A DNA stretch of 64,000 nt from Bordetella genomosp. 5 (GCF_002261475.1 NZ_NEVN01000013.1:124001-188000), one strand, 5' to 3'. Shown: positions 35,162 to 44,618, counted from the first letter of the stretch. Notes: generated by a model from the sequence alone, not told the origin. Translations and numbers: made by a program.

Positions 35162-35794
35162 ATGTTCACCCTCTCCTCCCCCGCTTTCTTCACCGCCTGG
35201 TCCAGCGGCGCGGCCACCGGTCTCGGCCTGTTCGCCGTGGTCGGCGCCCAGAGCGCCTTCATCCTGCGCCAGGGCCTCATGCGTGCCCATCTGCTCAGCA
35301 TCCTGGCCGTCTGCGCGGTCATCGATGCGGTGTTCATCTTCAGCAGCGTCTGGGGCCTGCAGGTCCTGACCGAATGGTTTCCCAGCCTGACCCAGATCGT
35401 GCTGTGGTTCGGCGTGAGCTTTCTCGCGTGGTACGGCGTGCAATCGGCCAGGCGCGCGTGGCGTGGCGGCAGCCTCGCCGCCTGCCGCGCGGCGGTCCCG
35501 TCGCGCGGTGCCGCGCTGCTCGGCGCCATCGGCTTTTCGCTGCTCAATCCGCATTTCTGGCTCGACATGATGGTGGTCGGCTCGCTGGCCCACGGCTTCG
35601 ACGACGCCCGCATGGCCTACGCCAGCGGGGTCCTGTGCGCCAGCCTGCTGTGGCTGGCCGTGCTCGGCATCGGCTCGCGTCTGTTCGCGCCGCTGTTCAA
35701 CGACGCTCGGGCCTGGCGGGTGCTGGATGGCCTGATCGCCCTGGTGATGGCCGGCCTGGCGTTCTCGCTGGCACGCGGCGGCCTGGCCGGCTGA
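35162..35794 (+). CDS. argO: LysE/ArgO-family basic amino acid exporter
   Basis: A 210-residue inner-membrane protein from ATG 35162 (MFTLSSPAFFTAWSSGAATG). It has about six hydrophobic segments, the LysE-type motif GLFAVVGAQSAFILRQGLMRAH (shown in part as VVGAQSAFILRQGL) and FSLLNPHFWLDMMVVG. The GAQSAFILRQG element separates ArgO/LysE from the RhtB group seen at 9623. Export of arginine or lysine is the family role, supported by the divergent ArgP. Confidence 0.92.
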   Translation: MFTLSSPAFFTAWSSGAATGLGLFAVVGAQSAFILRQGLMRAHLLSILAVCAVIDAVFIFSSVWGLQVLTEWFPSLTQIVLWFGVSFLAWYGVQSARRAWRGGSLAACRAAVPSRGAALLGAIGFSLLNPHFWLDMMVVGSLAHGFDDARMAYASGVLCASLLWLAVLGIGSRLFAPLFNDARAWRVLDGLIALVMAGLAFSLARGGLAG

Positions 35795-35826
35795 CCCGGC
35801 AGGAGGTCACGGGGCGGCGTGCGCGG

Positions 35827-35883
35827 CCTGCGCGGCCCGGCCCGGCCTGCGCGGCGCGGCCCGGCCTGCGCGGCCCGGCCCGG
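35827..35883. repeat. 19-bp tandem repeat, three copies
   Basis: CCTGCGCGGCCCGGCCCGG occurs at 35827, 35846 and 35865; the middle copy has one change. It lies between the argO stop and the next LysR gene. Nothing indicates a function. Confidence 0.88.
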
Positions 35884-36013
35884 CCATCCTGGTCCGACGC
35901 CTTCACCGGCGTCTGCGTCACTATCGTTTTCCCCGGGGTGCGGGCCTGCACCCCGTTTCTATAATGGCGCGACCTCAACCACCGCCTGCCTGCGCGCAGG
36001 CACCGTGCGTGCT

Positions 36014-36928
36014 ATGTCCATGCGCGATCCCCGCGATGTCCGCCTGCCCCCGCTCGCTGCCATCCAGGCCTTCGAAGCCGTCGCCCGTCTGGGCTCTTTC
36101 GAACGCGCCAGCGCCGAGCTCGGCGTCACGGCCAGCGCGGTCGGCAAACGCATCGGCGCCCTCGAGACTCTGCTCGGCACGACGCTGTTTTCTCGTGGCG
36201 GGCGCGGCGCGGCCCTCACCGCCGCGGGACGCGAATACCTCGAACAGGTGCGCAGCGCGCTCGGGCTGCTCTCGGCGGCATCGCTGCGCGCGCGCAGCGA
36301 GCCCGCGACCGAGCCGCTGCGGGTGGTGTCCACGCCGACCTTCGCGCGGCAGGTGCTGATCCCCTATCTGCCCGAATTCACCGACAGCCATCCGCACGTC
36401 GACCTCGAGATCCTGCTGTCGGTGCCCTATCTGGAAATCACGCCGCCCAACGCGGATCTGTGGATACGCTTCGGCAACGGCCACTATCCGGGCCTGCATG
36501 CGGAACGCCTGACCGACGACGCGGTGTTCCCGGTGTGTTCGCCCACTTATCTCAAGCGCCATGGGCCGTTCGAACGCCCGGCCGACCTGGCGCGCGCCGC
36601 CCTGCTGCGCTGCCCCATGGAGCCCTGGCGCCCGTGGTTCGATGCCGCCCGCCTCAATTGGCCCGAGCCCGCGCGCGGCGTCTGGCTGGTGGATCTGGGC
36701 ATGATGCTGGCCGCCGCGCACGCCGGCCAGGGCGTGGCGCTGACACGCCGCACGCTGGCCGCCGAATGGCTGGACGAACGCAAGCTGGTGCGCCTGTGCG
36801 GCACGAGCTCGCCGGGCGGGTCGCAGTATTACCTGTGCACCGAAGCGCGCAAGGCGCTGCAACCCGGTGCCCGCGATTTCTCGTACTGGCTGCACAAGCT
36901 CTGCCAGCGCGTCTCGGCCTGGCCTTAG
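36014..36928 (+). CDS. LysR-family regulator, GcvA-like
   Basis: A 304-residue regulator; ATG 36014 ([20 protein letters not shown]) was preferred because the longer open frame upstream translates the tandem repeat. The sequence [20 protein letters not shown] followed by [20 protein letters not shown] is the N-terminus of GcvA-type LysR proteins, and the effector domain follows. It is convergent with, and overlaps by four bases, the SDR gene, so it is not clear what it controls. Confidence 0.88.
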   Translation: MSMRDPRDVRLPPLAAIQAFEAVARLGSFERASAELGVTASAVGKRIGALETLLGTTLFSRGGRGAALTAAGREYLEQVRSALGLLSAASLRARSEPATEPLRVVSTPTFARQVLIPYLPEFTDSHPHVDLEILLSVPYLEITPPNADLWIRFGNGHYPGLHAERLTDDAVFPVCSPTYLKRHGPFERPADLARAALLRCPMEPWRPWFDAARLNWPEPARGVWLVDLGMMLAAAHAGQGVALTRRTLAAEWLDERKLVRLCGTSSPGGSQYYLCTEARKALQPGARDFSYWLHKLCQRVSAWP

Positions 36929-37674
36929 ACCTGCGCCATGCCGCCGTCCACGAAGAGCTCGACGCCATTGATGAAGCTGGCGGCGTCGGACGCGAGGAAC
37001 GCTACGGCCTTGCCCACTTCGCCGGGCTCGCCCAGACGGCCCAGCGGGACCTGCGATGCCAGATGGTCGAACAGACCCTGGCGCTGCGAGGCGTCGACCA
37101 ATCCGCCCAGACCCGGCGTGCGGATCGGGCCGGGGCTCACCACATTGACGCGGATGCCGCGATCCTTGAGGTCGAGCGCCCAGGAGCGCGCGAAGTTGCG
37201 CACGGCGGCCTTGCTGGCGCTGTAGACGCTGAAGTTGGCGGTGCCCTGGATCGAGACGGTGGAACCCGTCAGGATCACGGCGCCACCGTCCACCAGCAGC
37301 GGCAAGGCCTTCTGCACGGTGAACAGCACGCCCCGCACATTGCTGCCGAAGATGCGGTCGAAGTGCTCCTCCGTGATGGCGCCCAGCGGCATCATGTCGC
37401 CACCGCCCGCACTGGCGAACAACACATCGAGCCGGCCGACATCGCGCGCGATCCGCGCATACACCGTATCGAGGTCCGCCGGCACGGCCGCGTCGGCGCG
37501 TATGCCCGTGGCCGCCGGTCCGATGGCGGCCACGGCCGCATCGAGCTCGGCCTGGCGGCGGCCGGTGATGTAGACCCGGGCGCCCTGCGCCACGAGCTCC
37601 AGCGCGGTGGCCAGGCCGATGCCCGACGTGCCGCCGGTCACGAGTGCGATTTTTCCTTGGAGTGCGTTCGTCAT
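36925..37674 (-). CDS. Short-chain dehydrogenase/reductase
   Basis: A 249-residue classical SDR. The cofactor motif TGGTSGIG (13-20), NAG-equivalent SAGGG (about 88-92), catalytic serine in [10 protein letters not shown] (about 136), YSASK (about 151-155, catalytic Tyr and Lys) and PGPIRTP (about 181) are present. NADP preference is suggested by TGRR after the second strand. It is divergent from a LysR gene, which probably regulates it. Substrate unknown. Confidence 0.92.
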   Translation of the reverse strand: MTNALQGKIALVTGGTSGIGLATALELVAQGARVYITGRRQAELDAAVAAIGPAATGIRADAAVPADLDTVYARIARDVGRLDVLFASAGGGDMMPLGAITEEHFDRIFGSNVRGVLFTVQKALPLLVDGGAVILTGSTVSIQGTANFSVYSASKAAVRNFARSWALDLKDRGIRVNVVSPGPIRTPGLGGLVDASQRQGLFDHLASQVPLGRLGEPGEVGKAVAFLASDAASFINGVELFVDGGMAQV

Positions 37675-37773
37675 GATGGTTTCCTTTGATTCGAGGGATC
37701 GAGGTTCGCGTCGCCGCCCGGTTCATCCGCTGCGGTGCAAACGCCATGACTGAACTCTATGCCCGCCCGAACC

Positions 37774-37823
37774 ATCCATAACCGGCTAAGATCGAAAAGA
37801 TTATCCATACCTATAGACAATCT
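37774..37823. promoter_or_regulatory. Direct and inverted repeats in the SDR/LysR divergent promoter
   Basis: ATCCATA occurs at 37774-37780 and again at 37803-37809, and AGATT (37798-37802) pairs with AATCT (37819-37823). This A/T-rich stretch just before the LysR start is the probable operator. Confidence 0.4.
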
Positions 37824-37834
37824 AGCCCATTGCC

Positions 37835-38758
37835 ATGGACCAGCTCCTCGCCATCCGCACCTTTGCCCGCGTCGTCGAGGCGGGCAGCTTCACGCGCGCC
37901 GCCGATTCACTCGACATGCCCAAGGCGACCGTCAGCAAGCTGGTGCAGGATCTGGAGGCGCACGTCGGCGCCAGGTTGCTGCATCGGACCACGCGGCGCC
38001 TGTCGGTCACGCCCGAAGGCAATGCCTATTACGAGAAGACCAGCCGTCTGCTGAAAGAGCTCGACGACATTGATTCGGCCTTCAATGCCGAGCGCGGCCG
38101 CCCTCGGGGCGCGCTGCGCATCGACGTGGGCTCGTCGACCGCCACCGATGTTTTGATCCCGGCCCTGCCCGACTTCATGGCGCGTTACCCCGACATCCGC
38201 ATCGACCTGGGCGTGTCGGACCGCGCGGTCGATCTGATCGGCGACAACGTCGACTGCGTGATCCGTGGCGGCCCGCTCGACGATTCGTCGCTGGTGGCGC
38301 GCGCGATCGGACAGGCCACCCTGATCACCTGCGCGACGCCGTCTTACTTGAAGCAGTTCGGTGTGCCCGCCTATCCCGACGAGCTGAAGAACGGACATCG
38401 CCTCATCAGCTACGTCTCCACGCGCAACGGCCGGGCCATGCCCTGGCGCTTCGAGCGCGACGGTCAGAAAACCGAGTTCAAGCTCGAGCATCGTCTCGGC
38501 GTCAATGAGAGCAACGCCCATCTGGCCGCCTGCCGGGCCGGCCTGGGCCTGGTCCAGACATTCACCTATTGCGCCGCACCCGCGCTGCGCAGCGGCAAGC
38601 TGGTCGAGGTGCTGCGCGCGTGGCGGCCAGCCGCCTACCCGTTCCATGTGGTGTACCCGCAGAACCGCCATCTCACGCATCGGCTGCGGGTGTTCATAGA
38701 CTGGCTGGCGGCGGCGTTTCCGGCGCGTATCGACCCGACCGTCTCGGCCGCGCGCTGA
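37835..38758 (+). CDS. LysR-family regulator
   Basis: A 307-residue regulator from ATG 37835 (MDQLLAIRTFARVVEAGSFT). The helix-turn-helix RAADSLDMPKATVSKLVQDLE is that of the AaeR/DmlR-like LysR group, which often controls a divergent oxidoreductase gene. The effector domain runs from about 90 to 295. Its target is most likely the SDR on the other strand, 160 bases away. Confidence 0.92.
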   Translation: MDQLLAIRTFARVVEAGSFTRAADSLDMPKATVSKLVQDLEAHVGARLLHRTTRRLSVTPEGNAYYEKTSRLLKELDDIDSAFNAERGRPRGALRIDVGSSTATDVLIPALPDFMARYPDIRIDLGVSDRAVDLIGDNVDCVIRGGPLDDSSLVARAIGQATLITCATPSYLKQFGVPAYPDELKNGHRLISYVSTRNGRAMPWRFERDGQKTEFKLEHRLGVNESNAHLAACRAGLGLVQTFTYCAAPALRSGKLVEVLRAWRPAAYPFHVVYPQNRHLTHRLRVFIDWLAAAFPARIDPTVSAAR

Positions 38759-38840
38759 CGCGCCCCCCTCCGGCCGGACCGTCGCCGCACCGGTCCGGGT
38801 CGCTTGCGCGCGCAACCATCCCCGCACGGATACAGATCAG

Positions 38841-38959
38841 CGGGCGCGGTGCGCCCGTATACGGAAAATAATTCCGCCCTCGCCGGAATTAGTTTCCCGC
38901 CCGCGCCGTCAGGCGTAGGGATTTACGCGATAAGACGCACAAGCATAAGTTTCGCGTAA
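38841..38959. promoter_or_regulatory. Three successive inverted repeats upstream of the first branched-chain ABC system
   Basis: CGGGCGC-GGT-GCGCCCG (38841-38857) is a perfect GC hairpin and may end the LysR transcript. GGAAAATAATTCCG (38863-38876) pairs with CGGAATTAGTTTCC (38884-38897) with one mismatch and a 7-base loop. TTACGCGA (38923-38930) pairs with TCGCGTAA (38952-38959). The 319-base gap has no gene; the last two elements are likely regulatory for the SBP gene. Confidence 0.55.
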
Positions 38960-39077
38960 GCATTTCGGCACAAAGTAAGCCGCACATAAAAAGGAGCGCG
39001 CCCGATCTCGCAGCAACCCCGCCGCCAGGCGCCGGCACCCGTTTTTCATGCAGTTCATTAGATATAACGGAGACATC

Positions 39078-40241
39078 ATGGATTTTCGTTTGAAGCTGCT
39101 TGCAGGAACTCTGGTTGTTGCCCTGTCGACCGCGGCACACGCGGCCGATCCCATCAAGATCGGCGTGGCCGGCCCCTTCACGGGCGGCTCCTCCTCCATG
39201 GGCGTGAGCATGCGCGACGGCGTGCGCCTGGCCATCGAAGAGATCAACAAGAACGGTGGCGTGCTGGGCCGCCAGCTCGTCGCGGTCGAGCGCGACGACG
39301 AAGCCAAGAATGAACGCGGCGTGCAGATCGCCCAGGAGCTCATCAACAAGGAGCAGGTGGCGGCCACGGTGGGCTACATCAACACCGGCGTGGCCCTGGC
39401 CTCGCAACGCTTCTATCAGGACGCCAAGATTCCGGTGATGAACAACGTGGCCACCGGCAGCGTGATCACGCACCAGTTCAAGGCGCCCGAATACAAGGAC
39501 AACTACGTGTTCCGCAACGCGGCGCACGACAGCATCCAGGCGCCGATGATCGTCGAAGAGGCGATCACGCGCCGCGGCTTCAAGAAGGTCGCCATCCTGG
39601 CCGACTCCACCAACTACGGCCAGCTTGGCCGCGAGGATCTGGAGAAGGCTTTGGCCGCCAAGGGCATCAAGGCCGTGGCCGTCGAGAAGTTCAACATCAA
39701 AGACGTCGACATGACGCCGCAGCTGCTGAAGTCGAAGGCGGCGGGCGCCGAAGCCGTGCTCACCTACGGTATCGGTCCCGAGCTGGCGCAGATCGCCAAC
39801 GGCATGGCCAAGCTGGGCTGGAAGGTGCCGATGGTGGGCAGCTGGACGTTGTCGATGGCCAACTACATCGACAACTCCGGCACCAACGGCGAGGGCGCGC
39901 GCATGCCGCAGACCTTCATCCAGGATCCGGACACGCCCAAGCGCAAGGCGTTCATCGACGCCTATCTGGCGAAGTTCAAGCCCAAGAACAACCGGATCGA
40001 TTCGCCGGTGTCGGCCGCCCAGGGCTATGACTCGATCTACCTGCTGGCCGCCGCCATCAAGCAGGCCAACTCGACCGACGGCGTGAAAGTGCGCGAGGCG
40101 CTCGAGAATCTGCAGACGCCGGTCGAGGGCGTGGTCATGACCTACAACAAGCCGTTCTCGCACGACAACCACGACGCCATCACCCCCAAGGAAGTCACCA
40201 TCGGCGAGGTCAAGGGCGGTCGCGTGGTCAAGGCGCAGTAA
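39078..40241 (+). CDS. livJ: Branched-chain amino acid-type ABC transporter substrate-binding protein
   Basis: A 387-residue periplasmic binding protein; ATG 39078 follows a GGAGA site and starts MDFRLKLLAGTLVVALSTAAHA, a clear signal peptide. The mature protein has IKIGVAGPFTGGSSSMGVSM, FRNAAHDSIQAPMIVEEA and ILADSTNYGQLGREDLEKAL, typical Peripla_BP_6 features. It is followed by LivH, a LivM/LivG fusion and LivF, so all parts of one importer are present. Ligand may be an amino acid, amide or aromatic acid. Confidence 0.92.
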   Translation: MDFRLKLLAGTLVVALSTAAHAADPIKIGVAGPFTGGSSSMGVSMRDGVRLAIEEINKNGGVLGRQLVAVERDDEAKNERGVQIAQELINKEQVAATVGYINTGVALASQRFYQDAKIPVMNNVATGSVITHQFKAPEYKDNYVFRNAAHDSIQAPMIVEEAITRRGFKKVAILADSTNYGQLGREDLEKALAAKGIKAVAVEKFNIKDVDMTPQLLKSKAAGAEAVLTYGIGPELAQIANGMAKLGWKVPMVGSWTLSMANYIDNSGTNGEGARMPQTFIQDPDTPKRKAFIDAYLAKFKPKNNRIDSPVSAAQGYDSIYLLAAAIKQANSTDGVKVREALENLQTPVEGVVMTYNKPFSHDNHDAITPKEVTIGEVKGGRVVKAQ

Positions 40242-40376
40242 CCCTCCCATCCGCTCCCGCAGCCACGGCAGCAAGCGCGTCGCCCGTCCGGCATCGTCCG
40301 GCGGCGCGGCCGCGCCCTGGCGGTCCGGCCCATCGCGCGACGGCGATGGGCGCGTTTTCGATCGGCGCACATCACG

Positions 40377-41249
40377 ATGATTCTTCTACAGCTCATCTAT
40401 AGCGGCATCGCGCTCGGCATGATCTATGCCGTCATCGCGTTCGGCTACCAGCTCACTTTCGCCACCTCCGGCACCCTGAATTTCGGTCAGGGCGAATCCC
40501 TCATGCTCGGGGCCCTGGTCGGGCTCACGCTGGTGGGGCTGGGCGTGAACTACTGGGTCATGATTCCCATCGTGTGCCTGTTCGGCTTCGCGCAGGGCGC
40601 GTTCGTCGAACGCGTGGGGGTGCGGCCGGCCATCAAGACGCGCTCCGAGTTCGGCTGGATCATGGCCACGATCGCGCTGGGCATCATCTTCCGCAACGTG
40701 GCCGAGAACGTCTGGGGCCGTGACGACCTGCGCTTCCCGTCGCCCCTGCCCGAGGCACCGATCTCGCTGCTGGGCGCCAATGTGCTGCCCATGGAACTGC
40801 TGGTGGTGTTCGGCGCACTCGCCATGATGCTGCTGGTCGAGCTGTTCAACCGCAAGTCCATCTACGGCAAGGCCTTCGTCGCCACGTCGAACGATCGCAG
40901 CGCCGCCGGCCTGATGGGCATCAACACCGGGCTGATGATCACCTTCTCGTATGCGATGTCGTCCCTGACCGCCGCGTTCGCCGGCGTGCTGGTGGCGCCG
41001 CTCACGCTGACCGGCGCCACCATGGGCGCCGTGCTGGGCCTGAAGGCCTTCGCGGTCGCCATCATCGGCGGGCTGTCCAGCGGCATGGGCGTGGTGGTGG
41101 GCGGCCTGATCCTGGGCATCGCCGAGACCACCACCGGCTTCTACCTCTCGACCGGCTACAAGGACGTGCCCGGACTGGTGCTGCTGTTGCTGGTCCTCGC
41201 CTTCAAACCCGCCGGCCTGTTCGGCAAGACCGCCATCAAGAAGGTGTAA
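40377..41249 (+). CDS. livH: Branched-chain-type ABC transporter permease LivH
   Basis: A 290-residue membrane permease with about eight hydrophobic segments. Typical are GIALGMIYAVIAFGYQLTFA (about 9), TLNFGQGESLMLGALVGL and the conserved cytoplasmic loop AAGLMGINTGLMITFSYAMS, followed by AVLGLKAFAVAIIGGLSSG. It begins 135 bases after the SBP gene and ends three bases before the fusion gene. It pairs with the LivM half of the next protein to form the channel. Confidence 0.94.
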   Translation: MILLQLIYSGIALGMIYAVIAFGYQLTFATSGTLNFGQGESLMLGALVGLTLVGLGVNYWVMIPIVCLFGFAQGAFVERVGVRPAIKTRSEFGWIMATIALGIIFRNVAENVWGRDDLRFPSPLPEAPISLLGANVLPMELLVVFGALAMMLLVELFNRKSIYGKAFVATSNDRSAAGLMGINTGLMITFSYAMSSLTAAFAGVLVAPLTLTGATMGAVLGLKAFAVAIIGGLSSGMGVVVGGLILGIAETTTGFYLSTGYKDVPGLVLLLLVLAFKPAGLFGKTAIKKV

Positions 41250-41252
41250 GCC

Positions 41253-43175
41253 ATGAAACCGTTGCATCTTGCGCTTACCACCGTGGGGGTCGTGTGCCTG
41301 GCCGCCATTCCGCTGGCCATCACGAACACGTACTACCTGCACCTCATCGAAACCATCATGATCTACGCGATCCTGCTGTTCGGGCTCGACATCGTGGTGG
41401 GGTATACCGGCCAGGTCTCGCTCGGCCATGCCGGCCTCTTCGGCATCGGCTCGTACGTGGCGGGCGTGCTGTTCTTCCATCTCGGCATGCCGATCTGGGT
41501 CACCGTGCCCGCCGCCATCGCGGTGGCCGCGGTGTTCGGCGCGGTGCTGGCCCTGCCCGCCCTGCGCGTCACGGGGCCGTACCTGGCCATGGTGACGCTG
41601 GCGTTCGGCACCATCATCCAGATCCTGATCAACGAGATGACGTTCCTCACGGAAGGCCCGCTCGGCATCAAGATCAACAAGCCCTCGATCGCGGGCCATG
41701 TCCTGAGCCGGCAGGAATACTTCTGGCTGGTGGCCCTGATGCTGGTGCTGGCGCTCATCGTGGTGCACCGCATCCTCAAGTCGCACCTGGGCCGCTCCTT
41801 CGAGGCGCTGCGCGACAGCCCGATCGCGTCCGATTGCATGGGCGTGTCGGTGTATCGACACAAGGTGATCGCGTTCGTGATCAGCGCCGGCTTCGCCGGG
41901 CTGGCGGGCGCGCTGTACAGCTACTCCGAACAGTACATCTCGCCCAACACCTACAACTTCGAACTCACGATCCTGTTCCTGCTCGCCATCATCATGGGCG
42001 GCCGCAAGACCCGCACCGGCGCGCTGCTGGGCGCGTCCATCATCGTGCTGCTGCCCAAGATGCTCGATGACATCGGCACCTTCCGCATGATCGCGCTGAC
42101 GGTCGCCATCGTGGTGACGGCCGGCTGCGCGCTGGCCGTGTCGCGCGGCCAGGTGGCGCCGCGCCGGGTGGCCGTGCCGGTGGTGGGCACCATCGCGCTC
42201 GCCGTGTTTTCGTACTGGCTCGAGGCGCTGACCGACTGGCGCCTCAGCATCTTCGGGCTGATGATCCTGTTCGTGGTGTATTACCTGCCCGATGGCATCG
42301 TGGGCTTCGTACGGCAGCAGTTCTTCTCGACGCGGCGCGCGGCGCTCAAGGTGCGCCAGGAGCTCGCCGACCACACCGAAGCCGTGCCGCAGGCGGGCGC
42401 CGGTGCTGCCGAAGAGCTGCTGTCGGCGCGCGGTGTGCTGATGCAGTTCGGCGGCCTCAAGGCCCTCAATCAGGTGGATCTGCACGTGCGCCGCGGCACC
42501 ATCCACGGCCTCATCGGACCCAACGGCTCCGGCAAGAGCACCATGATGAACGTGCTGACCGGCATCTACATTCCCACGGCGGGCAGCGTGGAGTTCGGCG
42601 GCAAGTCGCTGGTGGGCAAGACCCCGGCCGACATCGCCGCGCATGGCGTGGCGCGGACCTTCCAGAACGTCCAGCTGTTCGGTGAGATGACGGCGCTGGA
42701 GAACGTGCTGGTCGGCCTGCACCACACCTTCACCACGGGGCTGGCCAACATCGCGTTGCGCACCGCGCGCTGGAAGAACGAAGAGCAGCGTGCGCGAGCC
42801 CGCGCGCTGGCGCTGCTCGAGTTCGTGGGTCTGGACGGGCTGGCCGACGAGGAGGCGCGCAACCTGCCCTACGGCAAGCAGCGCCTGCTCGAGATCGCGC
42901 GCGCACTCGCGCTCGACCCGCAGCTGCTGCTGCTGGACGAGCCCGCCGCCGGCCTGACCGCGCCGGACATCGCGGAGCTGCTCACCATCATCCGCAAGGT
43001 GCGCGACCACGGCATCACGCTGATCCTGATCGAGCATCACATGGACGTGGTGATGGGCGTGTGCGACACCGTGTCCGTGCTCGACTTCGGCCAGAAGATC
43101 GCCGAGGGCCTGCCGGCCGAAGTCCAGGCCAATCCCAAAGTCATCGAAGCCTATCTGGGCGGCGCGCAAGCATAA
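41253..43175 (+). CDS. Fused LivM permease-LivG ATPase
   Basis: A 640-residue two-domain protein. Residues about 1-365 are a LivM permease (GYTGQVSLGHAGLFGIGSYV, LPALRVTGPYLAMVTLAFG, then three extra C-terminal membrane segments). After a linker of about 25 residues the LivG ATPase occupies about 393-640. Walker A is GPNGSGKST (about 422), the ABC signature region is the LivG form LPYGKQRLLEIARAL, Walker B is LLLLDEPAAGL, and the switch is LILIEHHMDVVM. LivM and LivG are separate in the second cluster of this window. No internal stop or start suggests a frameshift artefact. Confidence 0.93.
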   Translation: MKPLHLALTTVGVVCLAAIPLAITNTYYLHLIETIMIYAILLFGLDIVVGYTGQVSLGHAGLFGIGSYVAGVLFFHLGMPIWVTVPAAIAVAAVFGAVLALPALRVTGPYLAMVTLAFGTIIQILINEMTFLTEGPLGIKINKPSIAGHVLSRQEYFWLVALMLVLALIVVHRILKSHLGRSFEALRDSPIASDCMGVSVYRHKVIAFVISAGFAGLAGALYSYSEQYISPNTYNFELTILFLLAIIMGGRKTRTGALLGASIIVLLPKMLDDIGTFRMIALTVAIVVTAGCALAVSRGQVAPRRVAVPVVGTIALAVFSYWLEALTDWRLSIFGLMILFVVYYLPDGIVGFVRQQFFSTRRAALKVRQELADHTEAVPQAGAGAAEELLSARGVLMQFGGLKALNQVDLHVRRGTIHGLIGPNGSGKSTMMNVLTGIYIPTAGSVEFGGKSLVGKTPADIAAHGVARTFQNVQLFGEMTALENVLVGLHHTFTTGLANIALRTARWKNEEQRARARALALLEFVGLDGLADEEARNLPYGKQRLLEIARALALDPQLLLLDEPAAGLTAPDIAELLTIIRKVRDHGITLILIEHHMDVVMGVCDTVSVLDFGQKIAEGLPAEVQANPKVIEAYLGGAQA

Positions 43176-43190
43176 GCGGGAAGACGAACG

Positions 43191-43913
43191 ATGCTCTCAA
43201 TCAAGAATCTCGAAGCCGGCTACGGCAAGGTCAAGGTCCTGCACGGCATCAGCCTCGAAGTGCCGCGCGCCAAGGTGGTGACCCTGATCGGCTCCAACGG
43301 CGCGGGCAAGACCACGACCATGCGGGCACTCTCGGGCATGATCCCCACGAGCGCGGGCGAAATCTCGTTGGGCGGTCGCCGTATCGATGGCATGGAGTCG
43401 CACCAGATCGCGCGGCTCGGCCTGGCCCACTCACCCGAAGGCCGGCGCGTGTTTCCTTCGCTGTCGGTGACCGACAATCTGCTGCTGGGCGCGTTTCCGC
43501 GCCTCACCGGCCGGCGTCCCCGAGGCGACGTGCCCGGCGATCTCGACCGCGCCATGGATCTGTTTCCGCGCCTGAAAGAGCGGCGCGATCAGCTGGCCGG
43601 CACGCTGTCGGGCGGCGAGCAGCAGATGCTGGCCATGGCGCGCGCCATCATGCTGAGCCCCGAGCTGGTGCTGCTCGACGAACCGTCGATGGGCCTGGCG
43701 CCCATCCTGGTCGAAGAGGTGTTCCGCATCATCGCGAGGCTCAAGGAGCAGGGCGTGACCATGCTGCTGGTGGAGCAGTTCGCCGCGGCCGCGCTGAACG
43801 TGGCCGACTATGGCTATGTGCTGGAAAACGGCCGCATCTCGGTGCACGGGCCGGCGGAGCAGCTCAAGCATGATCCCGCCGTGGTGGCCGCTTATCTGGG
43901 CGGCGGCCACTGA
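43191..43913 (+). CDS. livF: Branched-chain-type ABC transporter ATPase LivF
   Basis: A 240-residue ATPase with Walker A GSNGAGKTT (about 32), signature LSGGEQQMLAMARAIM (about 141) and Walker B LVLLDEPSMGLAP (about 160). The C-terminal GPAEQLKHDPAVVAAYLGG is standard. It ends the first transporter operon, six bases from the convergent Crp/Fnr stop. It should dimerise with the ATPase half of the fusion protein. Confidence 0.94.
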   Translation: MLSIKNLEAGYGKVKVLHGISLEVPRAKVVTLIGSNGAGKTTTMRALSGMIPTSAGEISLGGRRIDGMESHQIARLGLAHSPEGRRVFPSLSVTDNLLLGAFPRLTGRRPRGDVPGDLDRAMDLFPRLKERRDQLAGTLSGGEQQMLAMARAIMLSPELVLLDEPSMGLAPILVEEVFRIIARLKEQGVTMLLVEQFAAAALNVADYGYVLENGRISVHGPAEQLKHDPAVVAAYLGGGH

Positions 43914-43919
43914 GGCGGC

Positions 43920-44618
43920 TCAGGGCTCGTCGCTCATCACCGCATCGGCGCCGTAGCGCTTCAAGCCATCGAGGTCCTGCACGCGCACGGCGCCGTATTC
44001 CACCTGCAGCAGCCCCGCCTCTTCGAGCTTGCGCAGCGCCTGGTTGGCGCGCTGACGCGACACGCGCGCCAGATAGCCCACTTCTTCCTGCGTGATGGCC
44101 AGGCGCATGCCCATGCCCGGATACAGCAGCGGATTGAAGAGTTCGGCGAGGCAGCGCGCGACGCGCGCATCCGGATCGAGCAGGCGATCGTGCTCGGCCT
44201 TGCCGATGAACTGCGCCACGCGCTCGTTCAGCTGGTGCAGCAGATAGCGATTGAACGGAATGCTGCTGTCGAGCAGCCACTCGAACGTGGCCGCGGGCAG
44301 GCGCGCCACGACCGAATCACGCAGCGCGACCACATCGTATTTGCGGACCTCGCGCTTGAGCAGCGAGCCCTCGCCGATCCAGCCGCCGGCCGGCACGCCG
44401 GTGAGCGACGCGACCTTGCCTTCGGCATTGCCCACCGACACCTTGACCAGACCCGCGAGCACGCCGATCCAGGCCTGGGCCAGATCGCCTTTGCGCTCTA
44501 TGATCGAGCCGGCTTGCACTTGCTGCACGGACACGTCGCGCTCCACCCGCGCCTGCTGTGCGGGATCGAGCACGCGGAACCATGCGGCGGCGAGCTGGAG
44601 CGATTCGGCAAGCTGCAT
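43920..44618 (-). CDS. Crp/Fnr-family transcriptional regulator
   Basis: A 232-residue regulator with an N-terminal cyclic-nucleotide-binding-like barrel (about 20-130; GSIIERKGDLAQAWIGVLAG) and a C-terminal winged helix (about 155-220; TQEEVGYLARVSRQRANQAL). There are no N-terminal cysteines for an Fe-S cluster, so it is not a true Fnr. It lies between the two transporter clusters and is divergent from the acyl-CoA synthetase operon, so it probably controls that operon. The start is preceded by the GGAA-N11-TTCC element at 44621-44639. Confidence 0.9.
   Translation of the reverse strand: MQLAESLQLAAAWFRVLDPAQQARVERDVSVQQVQAGSIIERKGDLAQAWIGVLAGLVKVSVGNAEGKVASLTGVPAGGWIGEGSLLKREVRKYDVVALRDSVVARLPAATFEWLLDSSIPFNRYLLHQLNERVAQFIGKAEHDRLLDPDARVARCLAELFNPLLYPGMGMRLAITQEEVGYLARVSRQRANQALRKLEEAGLLQVEYGAVRVQDLDGLKRYGADAVMSDEP

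Noticed and set aside
40386-43169. A 927-codon minus-strand frame opposite livH and the fused livM/livG.
   Set aside because: Composition is His/Gln/Arg-rich, as expected for an antisense frame of GC-rich membrane-protein and ATPase genes; it has no motif.
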